A stretch of 64,000 bases of DNA from NCBI RefSeq assembly GCF_000524195.1, contig NW_020170409.1, forward strand, positions 857,004 to 921,003. Direction: 5' to 3'. This DNA comes from Echinococcus granulosus. Its lineage: Eukaryota; Platyhelminthes; Cestoda; Cyclophyllidea; Taeniidae. Positions 37,073-50,032 of this stretch are shown here, piece by piece. The position numbers and the translations under genes are program-made. How positions within the stretch are numbered: position 1 is the stretch's first letter; the number at the start of each line of letters is the position of its first letter. The notes beneath the pieces were generated by a model, which searched no databases, was not told the origin of the DNA, and saw nothing but the letters and a program-made list of their open reading frames with translations.

Positions 37073-37557
37073 TCAAAAATCATCAGGATCATCTTCGTTT
37101 TCGCCCACTTCCTCTTCCCCCTCTTCCCCCTCCTCCCCCTCCTCCTCCACCTCGGGGATTCTGGTAATGCGGGAGGTGGCGATATGGCTCCGGTAAGTGC
37201 CACCCTTCCCCTCCTCTGCTGCTGTTTTCGCCAATTCAATGCCTTTCGTCAAGGCGTTCGCCTCTGCCAGTACCTCTGCAAGGGCCCTGTCCACTCCCTC
37301 TCGTCCTGAATCCACCTCTCTATTCTGCAACGTGGCGACACACATTGTGGATTAACAGCTGCAGTCTCGCTACCTGGACAACTAATTAACCGGCCAACTC
37401 AACATTAGAATTGTAACGCGTTCAGTCAGCGAACTCTTGTGTGCAACCGGCTTACTGCTTTCAACGCTGATGAATTATTAAACACAGCCGTTCTAAAGGG
37501 ATCAGCACTGATGCCGCCACCTGCTGCCTCGCCATGGGCACCAGCTAGGGCACGACC
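37073..37557 (-). CDS. C-terminal exons of an unrecognised gene with an acidic tail, cut by assembly gap
   Basis: Two exons join in phase 0: one running out of the gap to 37456 (GCA|gtaagccgg), and 37324-37073 (acgttgcag|AAT), separated by a 131 bp intron. The visible product ends with DPFRTAVFNNSSALKA, then a likely helical stretch rich in Ala, Glu and Leu (VDRALAEVLAEANALTKG), then RSHIATSRITRIPE, then a long Glu/Gly acidic run ending NEDDPDDF and a stop. Both splice sites are strong, and the frame is kept across the join, so this is probably a real gene. I do not recognise the family. The acidic C-terminus is compatible with tubulin-, histone- or actin-associated proteins, but nothing here decides it. 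The upstream exons lie in or beyond the N run. Confidence 0.5.
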
Positions 37558-37657
37558 NNNNNNNNNNNNNNNNNNNNNNNNNNNNNNNNNNNNNNNNNNN
37601 NNNNNNNNNNNNNNNNNNNNNNNNNNNNNNNNNNNNNNNNNNNNNNNNNNNNNNNNN
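37558..37657. other. Assembly gap (100 N)
   Basis: Exactly 100 Ns, the usual placeholder for a gap of unknown size. The true distance between flanks is therefore unknown and the exon entering it is incomplete. Order and orientation across it also depend on scaffolding. Confidence 0.99.
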
Positions 37658-38594
37658 GAGCAGAATTTGATGACACCTAATGCCACTTGGGAACTGTTTG
37701 GTTTTTATCCAAGGTTCCTGTAGCACATGTGCTGAGGGTGACAAGTGCTACTTCCTTTTTTAGGCTTCTTCCATGCGACCTGTATCTCATTGCTTTTCTC
37801 TCCATCAGCTGTGAATCCACTGGTGATGAACTTTGGGAGTAGATTGTCTTTGAAAGGACAAGTCCTACTATATAAAACAATGAACATGCCCTGTAGGTGA
37901 ATTTCTGACAAGCTTCATTGAATCCATATCAAGACCAGCAAACCCAAGGTTAAGACTCCATCAAAGCACACAGTAAACAGTCCGATGGTAATAACACCAT
38001 GTGTACATTGCATTTGGCTTCGTGGATCCCGCATGCCTCATCCCTCATAAGTCTCGTCGCAGTTTAGTGCCGCACTCCGATTTCATTCGCCTCAACGGGC
38101 GAAATTACCACTGGGTCATCATGACAATTTTCCCACTTAAGCCCAGTCACCTCCTGAAAGCATCCACCGTCATGCCTAAGCACTGCATGTAGTCCCATGA
38201 TTTAGTGTAGGAGAGTTGCCATTAAGACGGCGAATACATATTCACGTTACCACATAGGAGGTCAACATTTGTTCCACCAGCCCCCGCCAGAAGCCACAAA
38301 TGCTGAGAGAGTGCACAGCCTTATTCTAATGTCTGGACTGGGTGTTGAATAAAGTCTTACAATTTCGCCTCTTTTGTTTGGGTGTAAGTGAGGCACAATT
38401 CACGAGTCTCCACAATCAAGTCATTTAATGGCTGGTAAAATAGAAGTCACCTACGAACCTGCTTCTTCCTGCCTCAGTGGTCACGCCTCGCCCAATTGCA
38501 AAACAAAAGAAAGCAGAAAAGTTGTTGAAAGCTTCTTGTTATCTTTCATGGACGCTGCTAAATGAGAAAATCCCACTAAACCAATTTGGGGTGA
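37658..38594. other. Stretch between gap and next candidate exon
   Basis: No supported gene. A plus-strand frame at about 38001-38192 contains SRRSLVPHSDFIRLNG and could be part of an exon, but I see no family match or splice pair. Confidence 0.3.
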
Positions 38595-38834
38595 GATAAT
38601 GCTAGAATTGCCAAAACTTCACTTGGTTTCGGTGACGAAAGTCTGGAACCTGACGGTTCAAGTGTGGGCGTTACATCAGAACATCATGTAGTTTTCGACT
38701 CCCAACATTGCATTTCCTCCTCCGGTTCCGAACTGCCGCCTGATCGCCCAGTCAAACGCCCCCGAAATGGGAGGCGATCAAATTATGCACTGGTCTCATG
38801 CCATATGGAGTTCGATATAACGTCCAATAATTGA
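38595..38834 (+). CDS. Candidate terminal exon of an unidentified gene
   Basis: An open stretch of 79 codons without a start ATG ends with TGA at 38832-38834. The composition looks protein-like: Ser/Glu/Asp-rich, then PPDRPVKRPRNGRRSNYAL, which resembles a bipartite nuclear localisation signal. A weak acceptor (ataatgctag|AATT) lies near 38605. No upstream exon was found, and the assembly gap lies about 1 kb upstream. It may equally be a chance open frame. Confidence 0.22.
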   Translation, partial: DNARIAKTSLGFGDESLEPDGSSVGVTSEHHVVFDSQHCISSSGSELPPDRPVKRPRNGRRSNYALVSCHMEFDITSNN

Positions 38835-39305
38835 CATGCACTTGAGGCCCTCAGCTTTCAAACAGAACGTCGATGCGAATTTCGGTACTCGTCAAATGCT
38901 TGATCTTACACGTTAGTTAGAGACTGCTTTCACGGTGCCTTCGCTTTTTACCTTACAATGGCGAAATAATGAGGCATTCACTACTAGTGGCTCGAGCCGC
39001 CTTTAACTACTGCCCCTCCTTTCATCGTCGTCCAGAACTCATTAATCTACTTCCTCTTCATCATTAAATAATTACCTGAATAATTCAGGTGGTACTTATG
39101 CGAAAGGCGAGCATTTCTTTCCCCTTCTCCGGATTAGGTTCCATGTCAAGTGTTGCATTCTAGATTTTCAAGTGGAAATATTGGAGAGAGTGCGCATTTA
39201 TTTAGCATCCGTGTGATAACACAGGTCATTTTGATGGCGACTCCTTGAGACGAAATAAAATTGAGGCAGGAGTAATTAAATCACCTTCATTTCTCTCGTT
39301 CGCAG

Positions 39306-42300
39306 TCTACTATCCCTCCTTGAGCCTGTCAACCAGCGAGGTTACTGTAGCCAGTGGAAGAAGTGCGTTTGAGATCACGTGCACATCGGTCACCTGTGCA
39401 GGATCATGCCAGCCCCCGGGTGAGGTAGAGACATGTCAGAATTTAATGCTCCTCCGCACACAAATCCACGGCGGTCCCACGACCCTCGTGGCTCAGCGAG
39501 GCCAACTGGAACCTCTTTGGGCAGATGTCCTCGGCGATCTCAAGGTCCTCGTGGACGAGGAATCAAAAATGGTGGTGAGGATACCGAGAAGTAGGTTCTT
39601 TCACATCCCCTGACAAATTGTATGTATCACTTGTGACTCCTTGCACGACTTTTAAATCCAAATGTCTTCTTTTCCACCATTTATCACAAAAGCATAATTT
39701 GACAGCTTTAAATTAACTTATTGAAGCAAATTTCACTATTCAGTGATTGCAAGACAATACGACTAAAGAGTACTTCAAAACAAATGCTTCCTTCATGAAG
39801 ACCAAATTATGGTCGTTGTGCTTCACTTTGAATACGCCATTTGTGGAAACCTCGGAAACATGTTTTCCAATTGCCAAGGTTGCTACTCACTAATGCACGA
39901 ACTTCCACTTTCGTGAACGTGTTCTCGACAAAACTTCATTCTACCACCTTATTTTACTCAAAAATACAAAAAACATTGTAAAGGAGTATTACAATTTACC
40001 GTGTTCGATGTGGTCAGGTTACTCAGGTTGTCGCACGAATGCCACTACCAGCAGTTCGTATTCGCTGGTGAAACAGTAGCCTGAGTTTAATAACAATCCT
40101 GAGGAAGTATGACCTCTGATGGTGTTACCAACGATGCTCCCTAAAACGACAGACTAGGGAAAGCTGACGAGGAATATTTCTCTGCTACTCAAGTTGCCAC
40201 AAATGTGATGAGCCTTTTGTTGTGCAGCACACACGTATGCGGGCCAGTACCAATGCGGCTGCGAAGCCACCGACGCCACCGGAACTATTATTCTCTCGGT
40301 TCCAACTACGTTCAGGAGTACCGACTTTCTCACGGGTAGGTCCGAATTGCGTCTGCATTAGGTATAACTCGTAAAAGGTTAACGTAAATGAGCCTTCAGT
40401 TGAGGCGTTTATCAGTCAACTAGTTTAAACAAATGCAGGTCAGCTTTTGGGATCAAACTCTTTTAAATAAAGGTCAAATCGGAAGTTTGGAACGGACCCT
40501 AAAACCTGTGACTTGGTTGCTTGGTTTTTAAATAAAAAATCCCGGTTGAAGTAAACAGGATGTGCAGTACCTTTGCGGGGCTTATAATACATCGGGGTAT
40601 GGCATGTTCACCTCCTGCGTCGCATATATGCGACGCGTGCTCTTTATCAGACGTGGAAGAAGGAGTTGTGGGGAAACTAATTGGGTCGTAATAAAAACGG
40701 AATATGCATATAATGTTTTTGAAGGTTATAATCTTAGGCAAGACATGTTTGTGAATTGTGGTGCCCGATTCTCCACAGAGGTCTAGCAACGAATGGTCTT
40801 GTGTTCTGCTCTCTCTTGTCAATATACCCTCAACGAAATTACTTCGCCCATTCCAGTTCTTCAAAATGTGGTAAATCTGAGTTTGCTGGGACTCGTTATT
40901 GGTATTTTTCGATTGTAATGTGGAGAACTTGTTGATTTGGAGAACTGGAAGAGAACACGAAAAGTGGTACAATAGTTTAGAATGTGGCCGCTGACCCACT
41001 TTGCAGCAGCAGTTACGGTCCCGCTTCGCAACTTGCCTGAGGACAACATAATACTGGGGCAGAATATGCATATTTGAAGTGCAGAAGTGGTTTGGGCTAC
41101 TGGCATGACCCGGAGGCCAGCCCACCCAGCGAAGCCACAATGTCGGAGACCTAAATTGGCCCCTTCACCAGAAAACAAGGAAATTTCATGGTGGATGCAG
41201 TAAATCTTCCCAGTCGTGATGCAAGTCAGGGGAGAATTTGTGAAGCAATGATGACTCACCAAGGGGATTCCTAATCAAAATACCCCTCAGAAGGGCCTAT
41301 TCCTGCATTGTTCGTGCAGTGAGCTTCTCGTTGGTAGCAAATTTGGGAAGGCAGAGCATAAGGAATGCTTGAGAGTGATTGCATCCCTTGGAATGCCCTT
41401 AGTTGTGTCTGTTTGGCTAAACGATAAATAGCTTTTTTGATTTCAATTAAATTCGAAAGGCTTGCATAAGTTACACCGGTCCAAAGGTTATTTTAGTATC
41501 CGTAAGGAAACTCTAACAAATTCATTTGGAAAAGTTTACCCAAATTGGACGAATCCGGTGCTTAATCGGTGGATATGCTCTGAAGGCCGGGGATCCTCGA
41601 CCAGTGATAAGGTTATAAGCTGCAAACTGCTTTTGCGAAAAGTCAAAATTACTTATTGCAACGAGCTTGCAGTTGGAAGCTAGTTCTTTATTCTGCTCTC
41701 TCTTCTTTTGCCTGGTTGAATTGCCAATGCATCTACTCGCCTTCTGATTGTCCCACCTGCCATATTCGCATGGCCAGATTCATTTTGCGACAACAGATGC
41801 CTCTCTTTACCAGCAGCATTAATCCAGTTGACAGGTTGACAGATTCCTTGAGTCGTTTGTGAGGAAGGCATTCCACGAGTCCTTACAGATGCCTTCACCA
41901 CCAACGTGTACCACAGACACCTACAAGCCCCAAGTTTGCAAAGAATTTGACAAAACAATGGCCCATTGCTGCAATAGATGACAGGAAGAACGCATTCATG
42001 GGTGCATTTGTATTTCCATTCAGAGGCCATTTTCCAACGCAACTACACGGTTGTGTACAGAGGGAAGCAGCAGTACCTGAGAGATGGTGGTGGTGGAGTG
42101 ATTGAGCTGGCCACCGAGGGTAAGGGCGCTTTCTTCCACATGATGGCAAGTGGAATCACCTTGGCGCCTAATCTAAGAACCAGGGTTGAGTGGAGTGAGG
42201 AGGGCAAACGCAAGACCCACGAGACTGTGGTAAGCATTCTTGAAGTTGTCCAAAGTAATGCAGCACATTCCTTGGCATAATTGGGTTGCGTGAGCATGCC

Positions 42301-45300
42301 AACATGGTGCAGTGGAGAAATGGTATGGTGCGTGAAGAACATGCGTTAAATTATTTTAATTTTGTGCAGGAAACAAGGCATTCAATGCAAAGTGGAAAAG
42401 TGTTTCAGATGGCATTTGCAGAGGGGGCGTTAAGCAGAGAAGAGTTGTTTTTGTATTACACTTTAGGCAGCCATCCGAAGCTTCCATTGAGTTAAAAATA
42501 CCAGCACAATTGAAAGGCGTGGGTTTCCTTCTTCTGCTGATTAACTCGCCTGTCAAATGTGTGGTTAATTTTTTGGGATCCTATGCAGCAAACAAGGGTC
42601 TTTCAGGACTAGTTTTGTAGGGTATCTCCTTGGATTTTGCAGTTAAACTTTTTAAAACATCACTCCTCCTATTCTAGCATTATGCTCTCTCATTTTTGGT
42701 AATCATTTTGCTTCCACACCTAGATTTGGCGTGTAAGTCTCACATTCCAAAATGTTGTCTCTACTAGCTACGCATGCGATGTTGGCAGGAAATTTTGTAA
42801 CGACTTATTTGCTGCGTGTCTGCTATCGCACTCACCGAGCCGTCTCTTTCCACAGTACTCGAGGGAGGAAAGGGTGAAACTGTATCCGGACGTTGAAGCC
42901 CTGACCAACTGGACAGAATTGGCAAATCGTGTGCAGGCACGTGCCGTCTATCCGGATGCAAGGGAAAATGAGACGGTGATTTATCGATGGAGTCTGTCCA
43001 ATCAAATGCCCGGTTCTGATGTTACCGATGTGTTTCATCTAGTCGGTAAGTTGTTCACAAGAGCCGAAATGGAAATAACTTTAACCATCGCGAAGTGCAT
43101 TTGCTTCCTCCGCAACCTCCTGATACTGAATTTATGCACCCATCACAGAGTTCAAGCAATACCTGACCTGAGAATACTAAGCTCTAACAATTTGACAGTT
43201 CGGCCAAACCATCCTGAAAGAGCTCACTTTACGGCACTAGCAGTGCCGGAATGCTGCACGATGTCACCTTGCTCAACGTATGCTCACCTTTCCACAACAC
43301 AAATGCTCATCTTTGGAATCGGTGGGTGTGTTGAGGTCAACAATCCCACAGATTGATACCTCTCACGTTCACTTTTGCTTCAGGTTACGCGTTGATCAGG
43401 CATCCAGAGTCTAGCTTTTAATGTTGTGTCCAGCTGTTTAATAGACTGTGGAGCATGCATAACTGGCGTAAACTGGAACCTTTGGTAAAACCAACCACGT
43501 AGGAGATGGTCACGAAGACACTGCTTTTATTACTGACTTTGAAGCCTTTGCACCATCCAAATGCCCTACCGTTGTGTGGCTGCTCAGTATGCCATCGCCG
43601 CATTGTGCGGTTTGAGGTCTTCTGAAGATTTGAGTGGATGCAGCTATCCGCTTTTCAGGTTTTATGGCTTCTTTCAAACCCTATTTCGTTAAGCGCATCG
43701 CTCTGTTGCAAGCATTCACTTTCTACCATCATTCTTCGGTGCTTCATTTGATAATGCAGAGACCGGACTGATCCACGACATGTGCGTTAGATAAATTTGC
43801 TTAGTTAGACACGCTTATCAATCGCTACTGCACTTGGTGCCCACATGGTGGGGTGGTATCCCATTACATGGACTTCTGTAACTACAAGTCCCAGTGTGAT
43901 TTGAACAGTTTGGTTATTCGTTTCTGCACCTCTATCACATTTCCTTGGAGCCCCTTAAATTGGCATGCATGGAAAGTGGCATAAAATACCTTTTAATAAG
44001 GGAAATGCACGAGCCTGATTTTGCACTACCGTCGTTGCCTAACCAAAAAAAGATATGCATTGGACTTCAGTTTGGCTATTCTGATTGACAGAGTGATTTG
44101 AAGAGAAAGTGCTTTCCTGTTTAAGTAGAAACCGCATGCAAAATGCAAATTAGATTGTGGTTTTTTAGCCCTTAATTTAAAATTCGCGAAATTTGCTTCC
44201 TGTATTAATGACCTCGTAAGGCGTAAACAACCGGTATTGTGAAGGGCTTCCGGTGATTGAAATGGACAATTCAGGAGTCTATCGCACTTATCACTCAAGG
44301 CTTCCCATTCATCACACTCATCAACCGCTTCGTGCATTGAATCCTCGCATATTGTAAAGTGGATGTGAGACTTCATCCCAGTTCCCCAATCCCGTTCAAA
44401 TAAATGCGGCTATTCAAATCCCCTCCAGCCTCCCTACTACTTCTCCTTCTCTGTCCCTACACAGTGTTGCATGGGCGCAACTTTTGTGTTTGTGTCCGTG
44501 TTTCGGTCAAGCATTGAAAGCGTTCACCATTTCTGGCTTTTAGGTGGTGCCACGCAAGCACCCGCATTTTGAATAGAAAAGAAGGCAATTAATTGCCCCA
44601 CTATTGAGAGGCAATTAGGAATGTTAGGACATACTTTTGAGTGGAAATAGGATCAAGTGTTTCAACTGCACACATCTTGGTTTTCACCTAGGCTTTACCT
44701 CTCACCGTCTTACAGCCATCCCTGTCTTCTCTGGATCGTTAAGTTTTTAAAATACCGCCCAAAAGTCACTTTCCCTTCTTCAAAATTTGTAACCGGGCTT
44801 TGCCAGTGGCGTTGCAAGCGAGCTCAAACGCCAGAAAATGTTGTATTCAAGCAGTATTTACTTATGACAAGACGTGTTCTCATCTTTTACTTACTTTGCA
44901 TGCGCTAATTTCCCCACAGTTGGTTGAATCGTCCTGATCTTGCTGTTTTTAATGCCATGGTTATCTCCCCACTCACCAACCTACGTGTTGGCTGAAATAA
45001 GATTCTCATCAAGCACAAACAATGCTTTGACGTGTTTTTTTTTAGGTTTTCACATAGCTAATGTCTCCACAATAGGATTTCGTTAGATTGTTCCATTTCT
45101 CCGACGGGCAAACTCATTTCGCCTTTACCGGATGGACTTCAGCTATTGCTTTGACATGCCTTTTTTCCCTCTCACGAATCCAATTATTTGCAGTCAATGT
45201 ATTTGGATGTCTTTCAAGAACAGAATAGATCAGACAGGAAATAGTTAGAGCATGTTGAAGGCAAGTATAGCTTTCCAGGTTCAGGCTCTCCTGTGCACAA

Positions 45301-45957
45301 ACACAAGTTCACCACTCCTGTTTCGGGACTGTCCCTTAGCCAAATCCCTGTTCCCCTCAGTCGTCGTTTACCACCAAAGGGATCGTGTCGTGCATATCTT
45401 AGTCACTTGATCACATATTCGTTGTGAGGCTCCAGAAACTTCTACCTAGACATTTCAAATGCCTGATTTGTGCCTTGTTACTGAGTAGTCTTAAAACGCT
45501 CATATTTCACACCCTCCATAGCTTATCTACACGCCATTAGAGACGACACATAAACGCAAGAGCTGGAGCCCTCCATGCGCAGCTTAAGGACGTCATTGGC
45601 TCCGGGGCTTCAGGGGCACTTGGACACTCGCCAAGGCTGTCTCTTCTAAGTGAACATTTAAATACGCAGACTCCGCAGGCTCCATCTTGACGAGATTGTC
45701 CTCCAGCTCTACCCAATGGCAGACTCACAGTGCTTCTGTCAGTACATTTGTTTTTCCCTCAGAAAAGACTAGGTCACAAAAGGGAAGGTTAAGCCTTTTT
45801 AGTCGCAAATTTAACTCTTCATAATTGTGTTTTTCTGTGCGCAAACAAGAACTTGCCACGCACACCTCGAGCAATTCTGATGCGGTCCACCTGACTGTGT
45901 CAGAATGAACTCTTGACGCTTCGTAAGGATGGTCTTCCTTACAGCAGCATACTTGAG
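39306..45957 (+). CDS. Extracellular immunoglobulin-like domain protein (partial model)
   Basis: Seven exons chain in frame: 39306-39590, 40228-40335, 42024-42229, 42856-43045, 43151-43277, 44920-44959, 45904-45957, giving about 336 residues. The first Ig-like domain is clear: B-strand FEITCTS and F-strand motif YAGQYQCGCEA split across exons 1 and 2. Further segments carry RVEWSEEGK, VIYRWSLSN, and a Cys-rich stretch followed by WLNRPD, consistent with more Ig-like folds, some lacking the usual cysteine pair. The first exon starts mid-codon, so a signal-peptide exon should lie upstream, perhaps near or in the gap region. The 3' end is open. Candidate later exons are about 46804-47037 (contains ECTSQGC and KVETC, resembling the first domain), about 47255-47350, and 47799-47840 (GAYTHAALEQ, strong splice sites). 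No transmembrane segment was seen. Orthology is not assigned; the divergence suggests a rapidly evolving surface or secreted protein. Confidence 0.68.
41012..41188 (-). mobile_element. Solo LTR-like copy D of the short LTR element
   Basis: On the minus strand about 177 bp reads CCATGAAATTT at its start, then GGTGGGCTGGCCTCCGGGTCATGCCAGTAGCCC, ATATGCATATTCTGCCC, AGTATTATGTTGTCCTCAGG, in the same order as copy B. This core is the closest match to copy B of the short copies. It lies in the intron between the second and third exons of the plus-strand Ig gene. The sequence on either side does not resemble the internal part of copies A and B. Confidence 0.65.
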
Positions 45958-46407
45958 GTCAGGGAGGAGGGTTGCTCAGGCAGAATCATTCCGCCACCTC
46001 CTACTAGTCCGGCTTTGAAGTATTTGACTCTATTTTCCAAGTCAAAGTTGAGGAAATTTGTTTTCCAAGTAGGGTGTTGTGAAAGATCTCCATCCAGTGC
46101 AAGTAAATTTGCACAACTGGGAATGGAAAGAGCTTTTGAGCAAACAAACCACGTCTGGTCAATTGCTTCTCTTCGAACAAAGCATGAAACACTCACTAAA
46201 GTGAGCAAAATCTTCCACTTGTGAAAATTTTCGTGTCAACAAAATGGATGTTTACCTTCGGAACCAGGATTTGTACAATGCCGCTTCAGCATTTGTGCAA
46301 ATACATAAAAATCCTTCGAAAAGTGCCAGAAGCTTGTGCCACCTATTTAACTCTTCACGCATCTCGGCTCACTCATTTAGCATTGGCTTCAGATTCACCT
46401 TAGCCAT

Positions 46408-46452
46408 GAGGGTGAGGGATGGAGGGAGGGAGGCAGGAGGGAAGGAGGGACC
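46408..46452. repeat. GGGA-rich purine tract
   Basis: Degenerate GGAGGGAGGGAGGC repeat on the plus strand, within the 3' part of the plus-strand Ig gene region. Confidence 0.7.
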
Positions 46453-47840
46453 ATATTGCTGGTATTGCCAACGATTTGAAGAAAAAATATTTAACCGTGC
46501 AAGTCCAAGGTGCAAGCATACTACAAATATCTTGACTGCATGGGAAATTAGCAATGCATGTCATCAATTTCTACCCTGCATGTTCATAGCAGGTTTGAGC
46601 CTTGCTAAATCGTGGTCAGTCGTGGAGCCACGCTTTCACCACAGTTTAGAAATGCTGTTCCCATGGTCTTCAACTAATTCTACTTGAAATACCAACCGAA
46701 GTGTCACCTCACGCATACTTATGTTTATGATGCTACGAATGGGTGGGAGTCTCGATATTTAACTTATGGTGCACACCTCAACCACGTCGGCTGACCGCAC
46801 CCGGTTCGAACCCACATTTCATAGAATGCACATCTCAAGGCTGCAAGAAGCGGATAGCACATAGTTTCGTCAAAGTAGAAACATGCAATTGTTACCTGTT
46901 GAAACGGGAGCTGGCAGATCCCGTTCTGTGTCATTTGCTGCCTGATCTGTGGAATGTGTCACGATCACGCATAGTCTATCAACATACGGACAACTGGTTT
47001 TGTGAAACTCTGTTTGTGATGCCAACTTCGAAGGTCGTCATCCTTGGCGACATTTCGAATGTTTAAATCGAGGAATCTAAGACATGCTTCAAAACGTTAT
47101 AGCCTGTCCTTTATTGCTACCCAGTTGACTATTCGGAGCTCGGTTCTGTATCATTCCTGCTTCTCGTGGCATTTCCAGGCACATTTCTATAACCTGACTT
47201 CATGCCCACTTGGCACAACTCAGCATTCGAACGTAATTAAGTCATGTCTTTAGGATACAGTTGTCCTCAGTAACTTCGTTTTCTAAACGACCTCATGATG
47301 GGCTGGACGCGACTCTATCACTTGATCTGCTCGTGTCGGCGTCGTTAAGTCTTGCAAAATACAATACGCAAGTACTGAAGATTCCAACCTTGCAATTAAT
47401 CCAATTTTTTAATTGGAAATTTGTAATTAAGCTGCTGCTTCTAATCTAGTTTGATAAATTCTCAGTTCGTTAGGAAAGCGTCAACCCAAATTCCCTTGAA
47501 ACAAACAAAAAACAATCCAACAGACCGATAATCAACCACCTTCTACTGTTAACGCTAGGGAATCTGCACCTATTTACTCTTTTCCACATCCAAGCCCTTT
47601 TGTTGATTGATGGTTTAAGCCTGTCAGCACCACCTTCACATGCAAGGCACACCACAGTTTTCTTGCTTAAGCTGGGCCTTCACAAATGAGTGACGTTTTA
47701 TTCGTCAACGGATGATAAGTAGTTGCACCGCATCGTGTCACAGACAGCGTGATTGGGTGTTAAACAACGAGATGGATGTAGGAGCCTTTTGTTTCTAGGG
47801 TGCCTACACCCATGCTGCCTTAGAACAAACAGTTGACTTG

Positions 47841-50032
47841 GTAAGTTTAATTGTGCAAGCTTTGATGTCATGCCCTAGAACAGGAAAACATTTTAGTTGT
47901 GGTGGTTGACTCTTCCGAGATCCTGACTGCCAACATGTCGAAATGTCAGATACGGTTGGACACACCTTAAGTTTATGCAAGGGACCCGTAAACAGGCACT
48001 GGGTGGACGATTCAACGGCGGTTGTGAGTGCTAAACTTGTTGCTCTTCCCAATCACTGGATGGCTGTCAATAAGTTTGCGCTGTTCCAACACTGCTGCTT
48101 TGCAGTACTGACCGTAGGGAGCGGCATGAAGATTCATTTACCTTCCACTAGTCAGCTTTGTCTGCAGTAAAAACGAACCTGTGCGTAAAGCCCACCGTCA
48201 GTGGATCAGTAAATCTTCCAAGTGCTGTGGTAGCAGAGTGTGCAGCTGCTGCCACCCGAAATGGATTTAGCAGTAAATTCAAGTAACCCATCGTTTTCTA
48301 CTTTCTAACCCAAAAACTGATTTCCACAGAAATTTTGATGCACTTATTGCAAAATTATTCATGATGCCTTTGCAGCCTCGATTGGTGATGGTCGCCTTAA
48401 CCAGGTTCCAGAGATGTGATGTTCGCAGTTTATTAGAATTCGGGGCGATTGGACGTAGGCGGTTGACCGTGTTTTATTCATAATAGTAATGGATCAGATC
48501 ACTTCTAGAGACGTCCAACGTGGGTCTGATGATGGACACAGCTAAATGACTTTGTATTATACATTTGAAATTTGTCGCATGATTCTTGTCCAGTAACAAT
48601 TACCACTCTCGTGGCTCAATCGAAACACTTCCATCCTGGTTCTTGCCTCCACCTCTTCAATAGGGCAGGAGCTAGCTTGATAGAAATGGTTCATGTCACA
48701 GCTAAAGGGGTTTTCGGTCCTTAATGTAATCAGTTTATCTCACAGCTTAGAGTATCATGCTGTTTGTTAGGCTCGTAGACATTCATTCGGCTCTTTTGCT
48801 CATAGTTTAGAAGGTGTGAGCTCCCCAAGTTGGTTGCCTTCGGTTTTTTTAGCTGCCTTCTGGTAACAGCGAAGTGACACATGAGCAGCGAGACTGAAAT
48901 TGGTTAACCCCATCGAATTTTTCGTAAGGGTAATGAGGGATCTCCAACTCCTAGGGTGGAGAGAGTGTCCAGAAAGTAACGCATCCGGTAATGCATTAAT
49001 TCTAACAGCATATACGGTGACCTTCCAAAACCATCCCTTACCCAAGCAACGGTTAACAATAAGCTAAAAATTACTTTTAGAGGCAAGGACCTTGCCAATG
49101 GATCTTGATTTAATATATATTCACCAAGAAAAATTAGATCACGATCAGACAAGAGGCAGTGAATGTTGGGGAATCTGAGTACGGTTTTACGCTTGCGGTC
49201 CTTCATGGGTATTCTTTTAACCAAACTACTGTAAATTAGTAGTACAAGTAATACCTCCATTAATATTAATATACGACCATTTCTAGTGCGCCTGTTTTTA
49301 ATTTTACCTCAAATTTAAGCCATCGCGGGAGTCAGTTACCAAAGTAGATCCTTTTGTAGTGAAAATATGTGTCCTACTCATTCACGATGACTGCGATTTC
49401 TCAACCTTTTAATGGATCAATGCCGATTCATGCGAGGCGTACGTTGTCGCCTTCGTGCCGGATTTTGAAATGCTGACTATGCCATGGTAGAGCTCCGGGC
49501 ACATCCACTTTGCGAGCGTTCACCTTTCGGTCAGGTTCACATTGATGGGAATCACTTGACACATATACAAACCCGCATGCTTCAACGACATTGAGGGTTT
49601 TTTTACGAAAAAATACACTCTTTACACCCCTCATCAATGGTGTATAAATTGTTTTGCCAAAATAAATATAGTTGTAAGTGGTTTAAGCAGTCAATTGGAA
49701 ATATCTCTGGACATCGAACCCAGGTGCTTAGGGGAATTGTTGCTTATTTTCCTTGTTAATAGGCATAACCGCCATTATAAAGGGGCCACAACCTTCGTGT
49801 GTTGGCATACTCCAAAATTTCTCATTCAAGAGGAGGTCTGGTGCGTGACGATGCTGGAAACTGCTAGTGCTGTAAGAATACAGTGTTAACAGGGAGCCTA
49901 ATTTTTCCGGTTTGTAATAAAACATCTCTGCATTCATAATCGTATCTAGTTCAGGCTTTTGGTAGATTTTAAAAAGTGGGGGTTGGTGATGGGTCCACAG
50001 AACAGTAGCGAAGCTCACAATCATCACTTTAC
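47841..50032. other. Convergence zone of the two Ig genes
   Basis: Both genes should end here. A minus-strand frame at 49260-48904 begins with a hydrophobic run (MEVLLVLLIYSSLV) followed by KRIPMKDRKRK. That looks like a membrane anchor with a basic stop-transfer segment, but I could not connect it by splicing. A 28 bp piece at 47988-48022 (+) also has both splice motifs. No poly(A) site was assigned. Confidence 0.3.

Noticed and set aside
40499..41140. 213-codon minus-strand frame
   Set aside because: Half of it is the LTR-like copy D read as protein; no transposase or reverse-transcriptase motif is present.
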